Source of the DNA: Rugosimonospora acidiphila
Lineage (GTDB): Bacteria > Actinomycetota > Actinomycetes > Mycobacteriales > Micromonosporaceae
DNA: 55,737 bases
Assembly: GCF_039543385.1 (NCBI RefSeq)
Contig: NZ_BAABJQ010000046.1
Span: 1-55,737 of the forward strand
Reading direction: 5' to 3'
The position numbers were made by a program, and so were the translations under genes. Each line of letters starts with the position of its first letter. The stretch's first letter is position 1. A model generated the notes under the pieces. It was not told the DNA's origin. It was given only the letters and a program-made list of their open reading frames with translations, and ran no database searches. Below are positions 35,343 through 44,267 of the stretch, one piece after another.

Positions 35343-35371
35343 CCGAACCCTCCGATTCGGCGGAGGGTCGG
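35343..35371 (+). terminator. intercistronic hairpin between sigma factor and oxidoreductase
   Basis: CCGAACCCTCC (35343-35353) pairs with GGAGGGTCGG (35362-35371) with one bulged base and an 8-base loop. It stands between two genes on the same strand and just ahead of the GGAGGAG ribosome site, so it may attenuate or process the message rather than end it. Confidence 0.4.
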
Positions 35372-35389
35372 GCGCGGAGGAGACAACAG

Positions 35390-36544
35390 ATGGCACACAT
35401 GGTGATCATTGGTGGTGGTTTCGCGGGCGTGTGGGCTGCGGCGGGCGCGGCGCTGGCACGCGGAAAGAGGCAACTGCGCATCACGCTCATCGCGCCGAAC
35501 GACCGCCTGGTGCTGCGGCCGCGCCTGTACGAGCCGGAGCCCGACCGGGCAACGGTGGAGCTGCGCAGAATTCTCGTGCCGATCGGCGTCGACCACCTGC
35601 GGGCCACGGTGACCACCATCGACACCGACCGCCGCGTGGTCATCGCCGATGGCCGACAGGAGATCGGCTATGACCGGCTCGTGCTGGCGGCGGGCAGCAG
35701 GCTGGTCGCACCCGAGGACCTACCCGGCGCCAGGCGGCTGTTCGACATCGACACCCTGGACGGCGCCCGGCGGCTCACCGACCACCTGCGCGACCGGGAG
35801 AGCTACACCGCCGTGGTGGTGGGTGCCGGATTCGTGGGCCTGGAGGCCGCGACCGCGCTTGCCGCGCGGGGCCGCGTGGTACTGGTGGACCGGTCGGACG
35901 TGGTCGGAGACCAGCTCGGCGCGGGTCCGCGCGAACAGATCGAAGCCGCACTGGACCGGCTGGGCATCGAATGCCGCCTCGGGACGACGGTGACGGAGGT
36001 CGGCGACGGCTTCGCCGTCCTCTCCGACGGTACGAAGGTCGAGGCGGACGCGGTGGTCTGGTGCGTGGGACTCCGGGCCAGCGAACTCACCCGGCAGGTC
36101 TCCGGCGAGCTGGACGGCCTCGGCCGGGTGCCGGTGGACCACCAGCTGCGCGCCCTCCCCGAGGTGTTCGTCGCCGGAGACACGGCCGCGGCGGCGTTCG
36201 ACGCCGAACACACGGTCATGCAGGCCTGCCAGCACGCCACCCCGCTCGGCAAGGTCGCCGGGTACAACGCGGCGGCCGACCTGCTCGACCTGCCGCTGCG
36301 GGACTTCACCCCCGGCCCGTACGTCACCTGCCTGGATTTGGGCGGCGCGGGCGCCATCTTCACCCGGGGCTGGGACCGCAGGGTGATGGCCTCGGGTGCC
36401 GACGGTGCGTACATCAAGAGGCGGATCAACCAGCGCATCCACCCGCCGGTCGACGACGCCGCCCAGATTCTCGCCGCCTCCGACCAGGTCTATCTCGAGC
36501 TGCCCTTCCTGCCCCGCGACGAACCGGCCACGCCGGAGGCGTGA
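35390..36544 (+). CDS. NAD(P)/FAD-dependent oxidoreductase (NDH-2-like)
   Basis: A 384-residue two-dinucleotide-fold flavoprotein. The FAD site is MVIIGGGFAGVWAA at the N terminus, the NAD(P) site VVVGAGFVGLEAA, and the late FAD contact VFVAGDTAAA. It resembles type II NADH dehydrogenases but is short at the C terminus, with no evident membrane helix. ATG 35390 follows GGAGGAG. It lies 68 bp after the ECF41 sigma gene, matching the known pairing of ECF41 factors with carboxymuconolactone decarboxylase, oxidoreductase or epimerase genes. It is the probable target of that sigma factor; the electron acceptor is unknown. Confidence 0.92.
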   Translation: MAHMVIIGGGFAGVWAAAGAALARGKRQLRITLIAPNDRLVLRPRLYEPEPDRATVELRRILVPIGVDHLRATVTTIDTDRRVVIADGRQEIGYDRLVLAAGSRLVAPEDLPGARRLFDIDTLDGARRLTDHLRDRESYTAVVVGAGFVGLEAATALAARGRVVLVDRSDVVGDQLGAGPREQIEAALDRLGIECRLGTTVTEVGDGFAVLSDGTKVEADAVVWCVGLRASELTRQVSGELDGLGRVPVDHQLRALPEVFVAGDTAAAAFDAEHTVMQACQHATPLGKVAGYNAAADLLDLPLRDFTPGPYVTCLDLGGAGAIFTRGWDRRVMASGADGAYIKRRINQRIHPPVDDAAQILAASDQVYLELPFLPRDEPATPEA

Positions 36545-36759
36545 ACCCGCGGGTGCCACGGGCCCGCGCGCCCTGGCCCGGTCATAATCGGTGGTGGCTC
36601 CGTTGGGCGGCACACGGACGTTGGGCGGCACACGGACGTTGGGCGGCACAGGGGCGTTGGGCGGCACACGGACAGGACAGGGGAGGATCCGGCGATGGAC
36701 AATGTTCGACGCTCGCCGACGGTCGTCGACCGGCTACGCGCCGTTCCGGGTAGCGGGCG
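36545..36759. repeat. non-coding gap with four 18-bp tandem repeats (36602-36673)
   Basis: Four copies of GTTGGGCGGCACACGGAC run from 36602 to 36673; the third has two changes. They lie between the oxidoreductase stop and the SUKH-like gene. The unit length is a multiple of three, so frames stay open through it, but no start or ribosome site suggests translation. Nothing else is visible in the gap. Confidence 0.9.
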
Positions 36760-37302
36760 ATGACGACGCCCACGGATGCCGGCTGGAGCGACGCCGCCAT
36801 CCGGGAGGTGCGCCGGCTGTGGGCCGACCAGCTCCACCCCGTCGACCCGGGTCAGCCGTACCCGGGACTGTCACCGCGCACCCGCGAGTTTCTGACCACG
36901 GTGGGGCTGCCGGTCTTCGAGCCGACCATGGGCAACGGCACCATCCTCGACCTGCTGAGCCGGCCCGTGTCCAGGAATGGCACGGAGTACGTCGTCGTCG
37001 GTGAGGGCGTCGGGATGGATCTGCGGCACGCCATCGAGGTCGGGTCGGACCGCGTGTACTTCATCAGCCCCCCCGGATTCGACCATCTTCCCGAGTTCGA
37101 GAACGGCAACGTCGCACTCTTCGTGCTGTTCCTCGGCGTCTTCGAGAAGGATCTCGGGGACGGGCTCGGCTCGGTCGAGCAGGGCTCGGACGAGGCGTAC
37201 GAGATAATCGGGCGGGCGCGAGACCTGCTCACCTCGATGGATCCGGAGGCGATGCGGGAGGGCAGCCTCTGGGAGTCACAGCTGAGCGAATACGAATACT
37301 GA
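36760..37302 (+). CDS. SUKH-like (probably SUKH-4) immunity-family protein
   Basis: A 180-residue cytoplasmic protein with features of the SUKH superfamily: FLTTVGLPVFEPTMG near the N terminus, EYVVVGEGVGMDL in the centre, and NGNVALFVLFLGVFEK before a C-terminal acidic helix. SUKH proteins often neutralise nuclease toxins, but many actinomycete copies stand alone, as this one does. ATG 36760 has only a weak ribosome site (GTAGCGGG). The family call comes from reading the sequence. Confidence 0.6.
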   Translation: MTTPTDAGWSDAAIREVRRLWADQLHPVDPGQPYPGLSPRTREFLTTVGLPVFEPTMGNGTILDLLSRPVSRNGTEYVVVGEGVGMDLRHAIEVGSDRVYFISPPGFDHLPEFENGNVALFVLFLGVFEKDLGDGLGSVEQGSDEAYEIIGRARDLLTSMDPEAMREGSLWESQLSEYEY

Positions 37303-37578
37303 GCCGGGAGAGGCTGCCAGAAACGCGACAATCGCGTTCATAGCCATAGTTTCTCCTCGATGCTACGCTCGGCCCCCTGAGCCAGTGCACATGACGGGGC
37401 GCGGCTGAAGATCTCCGGACGAATGTAACCGGATAGCGGCGGGGTGCGATGACTCGCGCCTGCTTGCCCTCGTCTTCATCGCCAGACCCTGATGCGCAGC
37501 CAGCACCTCTCGCGCGGAACCCGCCGGGGCTGACCGGCTCGCCCCAGCGATCGGCGGGCGGCAGGGAGGGGCGACGTG

Positions 37579-39825
37579 ATGGTCGGCAAGGCGCAGAATC
37601 CGTCCGGTACCGATCGGCGCGGTGGTCACCCGATTGGCCGCCGGGTCGCCTCGCTCCTGGTCGCGTTGCTGGCGCTGCTGCTCCCGACGCTGTCGGTGCC
37701 GGCGGCCACGGGCCAGTTCGCGTCGGCGCGCGCCTACGCCGATCCGGGCGGATACCAACTCGAACCGGCGGGCGAGGACGACCCGCTGAACGTCTTCATC
37801 CAGCTGTACCGCCAGCGGCACACGTACCTGCGCCCGTCCGGCATGGAGCGCGTCGGCCCCGAGCGCAACGTGGCCGTGGTGCCGACCACCATCACCGTCG
37901 ACGGCGAGAAGGTCACGGTGTACGTGACCACCGCCAACGGGGGCGGCCCGTACGGCAGCAGCCCGACCAGGGTCCTGGTCGACATCTACCGCGTCGATCC
38001 GAAGACCGGGGAGCCCTACCTCGTCGACCGGAACGGCAACCGGCTCATGGAGCCGGTTCCCAACAGCACGAAGACGAGACCCGTCGACTGGAAGACCTCG
38101 TACACCCCGAGCGACACCTACGACCTCACCTCGGACCCGGTGCTCAAGGGGAGGATCCGGCAGACGGTACACACCGAGTGGGTGCTCGACTCGTACGTCG
38201 GAAAGGTACTCAAGGCGACCGACGGCGCCACCGAGGGGCTGTCCGAACGGATCCCCTGCAACTCCGGTGGCAATGCGTGCCGGACGAACCTGGAGCAGGG
38301 CAAGATCCTCCCGAAGATGCGCAGCTTCAGGTACCTGACCAGCAGGACCAACCTGTCCCGACCGAAGCGTGCCGAGCTCAAGAAGAGCCTCGACCAGGAG
38401 GTCAAGGCCGGAGCGAAGACCAAGGATCAGGCACAGGCCGAGCTGGAGAGCCAGGACGCCGCCTCCTATGTCGAGGGCGCACACCAGAGGTGGAGCACCG
38501 TGGGGCAGCCGACCGAGGCACCGACCCTGACACCCGCCACCCGGGCGCGCAACGCGTTCACGCTACCGGGCGACTCACCATCAGGCGGTACGCTCACCAA
38601 CGCGCTGTCCAATGAGCCCGGCTCGGACCCGGGCGGCATAGACTTCTCCAGCCTGCAACTGCGGTACCTGTCCGAGGACAAGACCGGGCAGCTGCACTAC
38701 GCGTTCAGCGCGGCGTCGACGACCGGCGCGGACCACCGGATCACGGAGGGACAGCTGGCCGCGGCGCAGATGTCCGACGCGTTCTTCGTGTGGCTCAGCC
38801 TGCCCCCGTCCACGTTCTGGGTGAACCTGAACCCGCGCGAACCGGATCGCATCATCGATCCCAAGCTGGCCACGACGGACGTCGGGCGCATCCTCCTTAC
38901 GGCCGACCTCAGGATGAAGAAGCTCGCCGCACAGCTCACCAACCCGAACACCAGCACGGGCAAGCAGTTCTGGGGTACGCCGAGCCCGAGCAGCGCCCAG
39001 GAGTGCGCCATCACCCGGCAGTGGATAGTGCCGAAACCGGCAGTGGTCTACGAGCAGGACGGCGGACTCTACATCGTGGACGCGCCCTTGGAGGTCAAGT
39101 CGGAGGGCGAGCTGTTTGACGGCACCAAGGGCGACCCGACGTGCCCCACGCCGAGCCGGCGCATGGAGTCGGTGTTCGACAAGGTGATCCTGCCGAAGGT
39201 GGAGGACGCGGTCAACCACTCACCCGACTTCGCCGAACTTCGTCGGGTCTACCTGGCGCGGGTGGCGGCGGAGTGGTATCGCCAGCGTCACACCGGCTCC
39301 CTGACGTCGATGATCGACAACGGCGACGTCAGCCGGTGGCAGGCGATCCAGGGCTGGTCGTCCCGGTCGGTGTTCGACGAGTACGTGAAGTCCTACACCC
39401 AGGGCGAATACCACGTCCAGAAGCAACTGGACTCGGGGAACATCCGCTACACGTTCACCTACACCGACGGAGGCGTCGACTTCGGGTCCGTGCCGTTCAG
39501 CAAGCTCACCCAGGCCGCGTTCCAAGCGCAGCACCCGGACCAGGCCGCCGCCGTGCGGCAGTCGTTCCGCAAGGCGGCGTCGGACCAGCACGGTACCGTC
39601 TGGTTGGGGGACACCGGCAGCGTGGCGGCTCCGGCCGTCGTGCACGGGGATCCGCAGGCGATCCCGGCCGACACAGATGCCTCGTCCACCGACGCGACGC
39701 CCTGGTTTTCCCTGAGAGGCTGGTTGGGTTGGACCCTCGGGGCCCTGGCGCTGCTGGTAGTGGTGATCGGCGTGATGACCGCAGCCGCGAGGCGCAGGAG
39801 GCAGGCCGCCGCCCAGGCCCACTAG
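37579..39825 (+). CDS. membrane-anchored secreted protein of unknown function
   Basis: A 748-residue protein with an N-terminal signal or anchor (VASLLVALLALLLPTLSV), a large extracytoplasmic part, and one C-terminal transmembrane helix (LGALALLVVVIGVMTA) followed by a basic RRRR tail. That gives an outside-facing type I topology. Near the middle, WVNLNPREPDRIIDPKL and TDVGRILLTADLRMKKLA form a block with the look of a conserved but uncharacterised family. Two cysteines in IPCNSGGNAC may form a disulphide. GTG 37576 and ATG 37579 both follow GGGAGGGG; I use the ATG for better spacing. No partner gene is adjacent and I do not recognise a function. Confidence 0.82.
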   Translation: MVGKAQNPSGTDRRGGHPIGRRVASLLVALLALLLPTLSVPAATGQFASARAYADPGGYQLEPAGEDDPLNVFIQLYRQRHTYLRPSGMERVGPERNVAVVPTTITVDGEKVTVYVTTANGGGPYGSSPTRVLVDIYRVDPKTGEPYLVDRNGNRLMEPVPNSTKTRPVDWKTSYTPSDTYDLTSDPVLKGRIRQTVHTEWVLDSYVGKVLKATDGATEGLSERIPCNSGGNACRTNLEQGKILPKMRSFRYLTSRTNLSRPKRAELKKSLDQEVKAGAKTKDQAQAELESQDAASYVEGAHQRWSTVGQPTEAPTLTPATRARNAFTLPGDSPSGGTLTNALSNEPGSDPGGIDFSSLQLRYLSEDKTGQLHYAFSAASTTGADHRITEGQLAAAQMSDAFFVWLSLPPSTFWVNLNPREPDRIIDPKLATTDVGRILLTADLRMKKLAAQLTNPNTSTGKQFWGTPSPSSAQECAITRQWIVPKPAVVYEQDGGLYIVDAPLEVKSEGELFDGTKGDPTCPTPSRRMESVFDKVILPKVEDAVNHSPDFAELRRVYLARVAAEWYRQRHTGSLTSMIDNGDVSRWQAIQGWSSRSVFDEYVKSYTQGEYHVQKQLDSGNIRYTFTYTDGGVDFGSVPFSKLTQAAFQAQHPDQAAAVRQSFRKAASDQHGTVWLGDTGSVAAPAVVHGDPQAIPADTDASSTDATPWFSLRGWLGWTLGALALLVVVIGVMTAAARRRRQAAAQAH

Positions 39826-39861
39826 GGTCCACCTTCGCCAGCGGCGCCAGGCCCCCGAAGG

Positions 39862-40557
39862 CTACTCGTCCTGCGTGGCCTTGGCGGCGGCACGGATGAC
39901 GTCGAGGACGAAATCGGGATGCGACAGCATCGGGACGTGGCTGCTGTCGATGTCGTGGGTGTTCGCGCCCATGCGTTTGGCCGAAGCGCGTTGCCTGTCG
40001 GGGTTCACGGTGTGGTCGTTGTTGGCGACGACGAACCAACTCGGCTTCGTCTTCCAGGCCGTGCCGGGAACATGCTGATTGAAGAGGTCCACAACCGGCA
40101 CAGCGCCGGTCGCGAGCACGAGTTGCTGCTCCGCCTCTGGGAGGTCGCCCGCGAAGTGCTCCACGGCCGAGGGCTTGAGCCAGATGCGCCCGTCGGCGAC
40201 GTCGATGTGGTCGAAGATGGGCGTGGCGGGGAACTGCTCCAGATGCTGCTGTGACGTCTCCTCGTCGTCGGGCGCGAGCGCCGCGATGTACACCAGCGCG
40301 GCGACCCGGTCGTGGGTGCCCGCCTTGGTGATCAGCGTCCCTCCGTAGGAGTGACCGACGAGCACGATCGGGCCGGGGACGTGATTGAGAGTGAAGTTGA
40401 CGCACGCGACGTCACTCTCCAGCGAGTTGAGGCCGTGCTGCGAGGCGAACACCTCGTGCCCTTCGGCTTGAAGCGTCGGGATGAGCTTATTGAAGCACGA
40501 ACCGTCGGCCCAGAGCCCATGGGCGAACACGATGCTCGGCTTTGTTTGCGATGGCAT
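39862..40557 (-). CDS. small alpha/beta hydrolase (esterase-like)
   Basis: A 231-residue cytoplasmic hydrolase of the short EstC/salicylate-esterase-like type. It has FAHGLWADGSCF as oxyanion region, nucleophile Ser70 in LVGHSYGGTL, and a C-terminal catalytic histidine in DSSHVPMLS. ATG 40557 follows GAGGAG. It lies downstream of the LacI gene on the same strand across 138 bp, so the two may be cotranscribed. The stop lies within a small hairpin (CCTTCG 39832 / CGAAGG 39856) facing the 748-residue gene. Substrate unknown. Confidence 0.87.
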   Translation of the reverse strand: MPSQTKPSIVFAHGLWADGSCFNKLIPTLQAEGHEVFASQHGLNSLESDVACVNFTLNHVPGPIVLVGHSYGGTLITKAGTHDRVAALVYIAALAPDDEETSQQHLEQFPATPIFDHIDVADGRIWLKPSAVEHFAGDLPEAEQQLVLATGAVPVVDLFNQHVPGTAWKTKPSWFVVANNDHTVNPDRQRASAKRMGANTHDIDSSHVPMLSHPDFVLDVIRAAAKATQDE

Positions 40558-40695
40558 GACCTGCTCCTCACGTCATCAGGCCCCCGGACGTGACGTCCAG
40601 GGGCAACCACGGATCCGGTCTACCGGCTGCGGCGAGATCAATGCAAGCAGGATCGACAATGAATCCCATGAATGTACCGATTGAGGCGGTCGTTG

Positions 40696-41733
40696 TTAGC
40701 CGCGTCCGGCGCCCGCGTCCGGGCGGGGCGGCCCGGTGCTGCCGCGTGGGATCAGGTGCGCGGGCTCGTCCCGGATGGAGACCACCGGATTCCCGGCGAT
40801 GACGTCGAGCAGCAGCCGCGCCGCTCTGGCGCCGTATGCGGAGATATCGCGTGACATCGCCGTCATCGGCGGGCGGACCAGCTGGCACAGCACCGAGTCG
40901 TCCCAGGCGACCAGCGAGATGTCGCGAGGGACGGCCAGCCCCATCTCGCCGGCGACGGCGAGGCCCGCGATCGCCATGATGTCGTTGTCGTACAGGATCG
41001 CCGTGGGGCGCTTCCGCGAGCTGATCAGGCGGCGGGTGGCATGCGCGCCGCCCTCTCCGGTGTAGTCGGTCGGAATCGTCACCGGATCGGCCAGGCCCAA
41101 TCGCCGGCAGACGTCGGTGAACGCGGCCGTCCGGACGCCGGTGTGCTGGAGGTCTGGCAGCCCGCCGACCCGCGCGATGCTGCGGTGGCCGAGCGTTGCC
41201 AGATATTCCACCGCCTCGACGACCGCGGCCCCGTCGTCGGACCAGGCGCTGGCGAGCGTGCCCGCTCCCTCGTCGGGACCGACCACCACGGCGGCCAGGC
41301 CCAGATCCTCCAGCGCGGGCACCCGTGGATCGTCGATGCGCAGATCGCAAACCAGTACGCCGTCGACCCGACGTTCACCCCACCACCGCCGGTACACCGC
41401 GATCTCGGACTCTGGATCGCGCACCACATGCAGAGTCAGCGCGAACGACCGCGCGGACAACTCTGCCTCCACGCCGCTGATCAGCTCCATGAAGAACGGC
41501 TCCACGCCGAGGACTCGTGCCGGGCGGCGCAGCACCAGCCCGATGCTGTTGGTCGGGGCCCCGCTCAGCGCGCGGGCGGCGCGGTTCGGATTCCAACCGA
41601 TCTCCTCGGCGATCGCCAGCACTCGTCGACGCGTCGATTCCGAAACCCCGGGTTGCCCGTTGAGGGCGTAGGACACGGCACCGGTGGACACTCCGGCCCG
41701 CGCAGCGATGTCGGCTATCGTCGGACGCTTCAC
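40696..41733 (-). CDS. LacI family transcriptional regulator
   Basis: A 345-residue LacI/GalR repressor with the canonical N terminus TIADIAARAGVSTGAVSYAL, hinge region RAARALSGAPTNSIGLVLR, and a periplasmic-binding-protein-like sugar domain. The start is GTG 41733 with GGAGG upstream. A CG-centred LacI operator lies 30 bp upstream, over its own promoter zone, and a matching one lies at the start of the divergent ABC importer operon. This makes it the probable autoregulated repressor of that importer; the inducer is likely an oligosaccharide. Confidence 0.93.
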   Translation of the reverse strand: MKRPTIADIAARAGVSTGAVSYALNGQPGVSESTRRRVLAIAEEIGWNPNRAARALSGAPTNSIGLVLRRPARVLGVEPFFMELISGVEAELSARSFALTLHVVRDPESEIAVYRRWWGERRVDGVLVCDLRIDDPRVPALEDLGLAAVVVGPDEGAGTLASAWSDDGAAVVEAVEYLATLGHRSIARVGGLPDLQHTGVRTAAFTDVCRRLGLADPVTIPTDYTGEGGAHATRRLISSRKRPTAILYDNDIMAIAGLAVAGEMGLAVPRDISLVAWDDSVLCQLVRPPMTAMSRDISAYGARAARLLLDVIAGNPVVSIRDEPAHLIPRGSTGPPRPDAGAGRG

Positions 41734-41762
41734 TGCGGTCCTCCCACCTTGGTGCCATCAAG

Positions 41763-41776
41763 CTAACACGGTTAAG
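41763..41776. promoter_or_regulatory. LacI-type operator O1
   Basis: CTAACACGGTTAAG is an imperfect CG-centred palindrome (ideal CTTAACCGGTTAAG-like). It lies 30 bp upstream of the lacI-family start, suited to autoregulation, and shares CGGTTAA with O2. Confidence 0.65.
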
Positions 41777-41965
41777 CGCGTCGCTGCCAGAACAAAAGGT
41801 GGGGGAGGGTAGCGCCTCGCGCTCGCCTCAGGTCTCTGCGGAGCCGGCCGGCATGCCCTCGCGATCGGCCAGGAAAGTGGTCCTGTACTTGGGATGTGGC
41901 CAGAACTCACACGAATTCGGCCGGGTGCTGGCGTAACGAAAACGCATCAAGCGCCCCGCAAGAGA

Positions 41966-41994
41966 TTGACTGATCTGGATTTCCGACCTAGTGT
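41966..41994 (+). promoter_or_regulatory. promoter of the ABC importer operon
   Basis: TTGACT (41966-41971), 17 bases, then TAGTGT (41989-41994) is one of the better sigma-70-type promoters in the window. Transcription would begin near 42001, just before operator O2. Confidence 0.6.
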
Positions 41995-42008
41995 GCGTAG
42001 CACCTGAG

Positions 42009-42022
42009 CTTAATCGGTTAAT
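42009..42022. promoter_or_regulatory. LacI-type operator O2
   Basis: CTTAATCGGTTAAT is a CG-centred palindrome (TTAA-TCGG-TTAA) starting about 8 bases after the predicted transcription start. This is the classical position for a blocking LacI-family repressor. It lies 246 bp centre to centre from O1. Confidence 0.75.
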
Positions 42023-42494
42023 TCAGCGCCGGGCCGGCCCGAAGTCGTTCCCAGGGACGGGAGACTGGACATGAGAACTGCCGCTGGTCCAACCCGGCGT
42101 GGGGGTCGATCGCACGCGGTCGGTCAGCCGATCCAACGGGCGTGGCGCCGCGTCGAGCAACACCCTGACGATCCGACGAGAGTCGATCGCCGCCAACCGA
42201 AACACCGGCTGAGACCGCCGCGTGGGGCACGGTGACGCACATGATTGTCGCCGGGGTCACGCCCCGCCGCGACCCCGGCTAACTCGCTGCCGACGCCCCG
42301 TCCGCCGCCGCGCTCCTCGTCTGCCAAGCGAGCTGAGTCCCGAACCCGCCACGCGTTCAACACCTCGGCCGGCCCCACCTCGCGACGGCGCCCCCCGGCG
42401 CCCATCGAGCCGCACGCATTGCGACGGTCATCGCCGACTCCTCGTTGCCGTGTGCCGGTCGCACCCTGCCCTCACTACGAACGAAGGGTCAACG
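42023..42494 (+). other. long 5' leader of the importer operon
   Basis: About 470 bases separate O2 from the binding-protein start. Frames on both strands are open but lack convincing ribosome sites and typical protein composition. I see no riboswitch I can name. It may be a structured leader, hold a second promoter, or contain a gene relic. Confidence 0.35.
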
Positions 42495-44192
42495 ATGTCT
42501 CTGAGCAAGAAGCGACTGTTCCTCGGGGCGACCGCGCTGGCCGCAGCCGCCGCGCTCGTCCTGACCGGTTGTTCCTCGGACGGCTCCAGCGGCAACTCGT
42601 CCGGCGGAGCGACGACCATCACGCTGTTCAACGGTTCGGTGGGCAACTTCACGGAGAACTTCAATCCGCTGCTGTCGACCGGCGCGGAGCTGCAGCCGTC
42701 GCAGGGCGTGCTCTACGAAACCTTGTTCTACTACAACATGGCGCGGGCGCAGAAGCCGGTGCCGGTGCTCGGCACCGCGTACTCGTGGAACGCCGATGGC
42801 ACGCAGCTGACCATCACGACCCGCTCGGGCGTCACATGGACCGACGGCCAACCATTCACGGCCAAAGACGTCGCGTTCACGTTCACCCTCTTCCAGAAGA
42901 ATCCCGGGCTCAACACGACCGGCGCCACCTGGACGGCCACGGCCACCAATGACAACACCGTCGTGCTGACGTTCCCGTCGACGTCGTTCACGCTCGAGCC
43001 GCAGCTGCTGGGCAACATGGCGATGGTGCCCGAGCACATCTGGTCAAAGATCGCCGACCCCGCCAAGGAGACGAACACCAGTCCGGTCGGTACCGGACCG
43101 TACAAGCTCAAGTCCTTTTCGGCGCAGAGCTACGTGCTCACCCGGAACCCGACCTACTGGGGCACCGGCGACGAGGCCCCGAAGGTCGAAAACGTCCGCT
43201 ACATCTCGCTGGCCAACGCGGATGCCGCGACCTCGGCGCTCGAGTCGGGCCAGATCGACTGGATGGGCTCCTACCTGCCCACCCTGAAGAACATCATCAA
43301 GCAGCACCCGAACCTCAGCTACGTGAACACGCCGGATTCGGTGACCGACATCGTCGCCTGCTCCAACGCCGCGCTCGGCTGCACGGGGCCACAGACCGAT
43401 CCGGCCGTGCGCCAGGCGATCTACTACGCGATGGACCGCACCCAGCTCAACACCCAGGCCGTGGCGGGTTTCGCCGAGCCAGCCTCGGCGGCGCTGCTCG
43501 TCCCGTCCGTGAACGGGGACAACATCGTCGATCAGGCCAACGCCTCGCTGCCGCAGACCGCGGACGTGGCGAAGGCCAAGAGCGTCCTGGAGGCGGCCGG
43601 CTGGAAGCTCGGCGGCAACGGCTACTACAGCAAGGGCGGCCAGGAACTCGACCTGAGCGTCAACGTCGTCACCGGCTGGACCGACTACGACACCGACTGC
43701 ACCCTCCTGCAGGGCCAGCTCAAGCCGGCCGGCATCAAGCTGTCGGTCAACCAGGTCGCCCAGAACGCGTGGAGCCAGGCCGAGGTCAGCGGCAAGTTCC
43801 AGCTCTCGCTGAACTCCATCAACCCCGGCGCGTCGCCATCGCCGTACTTCATCTACAACAACTACCTGAGCACCTCGAACACCGCGAAGGCCGGCGAGAG
43901 CGCGACCACGAACGTGTCGCGCTACTCGAACCCGACGGTCGACGCGGCCATCAAGGATGTCGCCTCGACGAACGACCCGGCCAAGCAGAAGGTGGACTAC
44001 GGCGTCATCCAGGCGCAGATCGTCAAGGACATGCCCTACATCCCGATCTACGTCAACCAGGCGCTGACGCAGTTCAACAACAGCCGCGCCACCGGGTGGC
44101 CGACGCAGGACAACCTCTACGCCTTCCCCGAGCCGTGGAAGGCGTGGGACAACGGCATCGTTCTCAAGGCGATCCGCCCGGCCAAGGGCTGA
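42495..44192 (+). CDS. ABC importer substrate-binding lipoprotein (family 5)
   Basis: A 565-residue extracellular solute-binding protein of the DppA/OppA family (SBP_bac_5). The lipoprotein signal has a basic start and lipobox LVLTGCSS with Cys26. The body shows the family's landmarks: LYETLFYYN, TITTRSGVTWTDGQPFTAKD, GTGPYKLKSF and AVRQAIYYAMDRTQLN. ATG 42495 follows GAAGG. It is the first gene of a five- or six-gene importer operon. Control by a LacI protein suggests an oligosaccharide rather than a peptide, as known for family-5 cellobiose-type importers, but no glycosidase lies inside the operon. Confidence 0.95.
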   Translation: MSLSKKRLFLGATALAAAAALVLTGCSSDGSSGNSSGGATTITLFNGSVGNFTENFNPLLSTGAELQPSQGVLYETLFYYNMARAQKPVPVLGTAYSWNADGTQLTITTRSGVTWTDGQPFTAKDVAFTFTLFQKNPGLNTTGATWTATATNDNTVVLTFPSTSFTLEPQLLGNMAMVPEHIWSKIADPAKETNTSPVGTGPYKLKSFSAQSYVLTRNPTYWGTGDEAPKVENVRYISLANADAATSALESGQIDWMGSYLPTLKNIIKQHPNLSYVNTPDSVTDIVACSNAALGCTGPQTDPAVRQAIYYAMDRTQLNTQAVAGFAEPASAALLVPSVNGDNIVDQANASLPQTADVAKAKSVLEAAGWKLGGNGYYSKGGQELDLSVNVVTGWTDYDTDCTLLQGQLKPAGIKLSVNQVAQNAWSQAEVSGKFQLSLNSINPGASPSPYFIYNNYLSTSNTAKAGESATTNVSRYSNPTVDAAIKDVASTNDPAKQKVDYGVIQAQIVKDMPYIPIYVNQALTQFNNSRATGWPTQDNLYAFPEPWKAWDNGIVLKAIRPAKG

Positions 44193-44207
44193 CGTAGCGG
44201 GCTCGTT

Positions 44208-44244
44208 CCGGGGCCGGAAGGGCCACGGCCGCTCCGGCCCCCGG
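44208..44244 (+). terminator. intercistronic hairpin after the binding-protein gene
   Basis: An 11-base arm (44208-44218) pairs with 44233-44244 with one bulge and a 14-base loop. Hairpins here commonly protect the binding-protein message, giving more of it than of the permeases. Confidence 0.55.
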
Positions 44245-44267
44245 GACGTCGAGCAGAAAGCGGAGCG

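Noticed and set aside
42023..42205. Small minus-strand frame in the importer leader
   Set aside because: No ribosome site or family resemblance; it also lies antisense to the predicted leader transcript.
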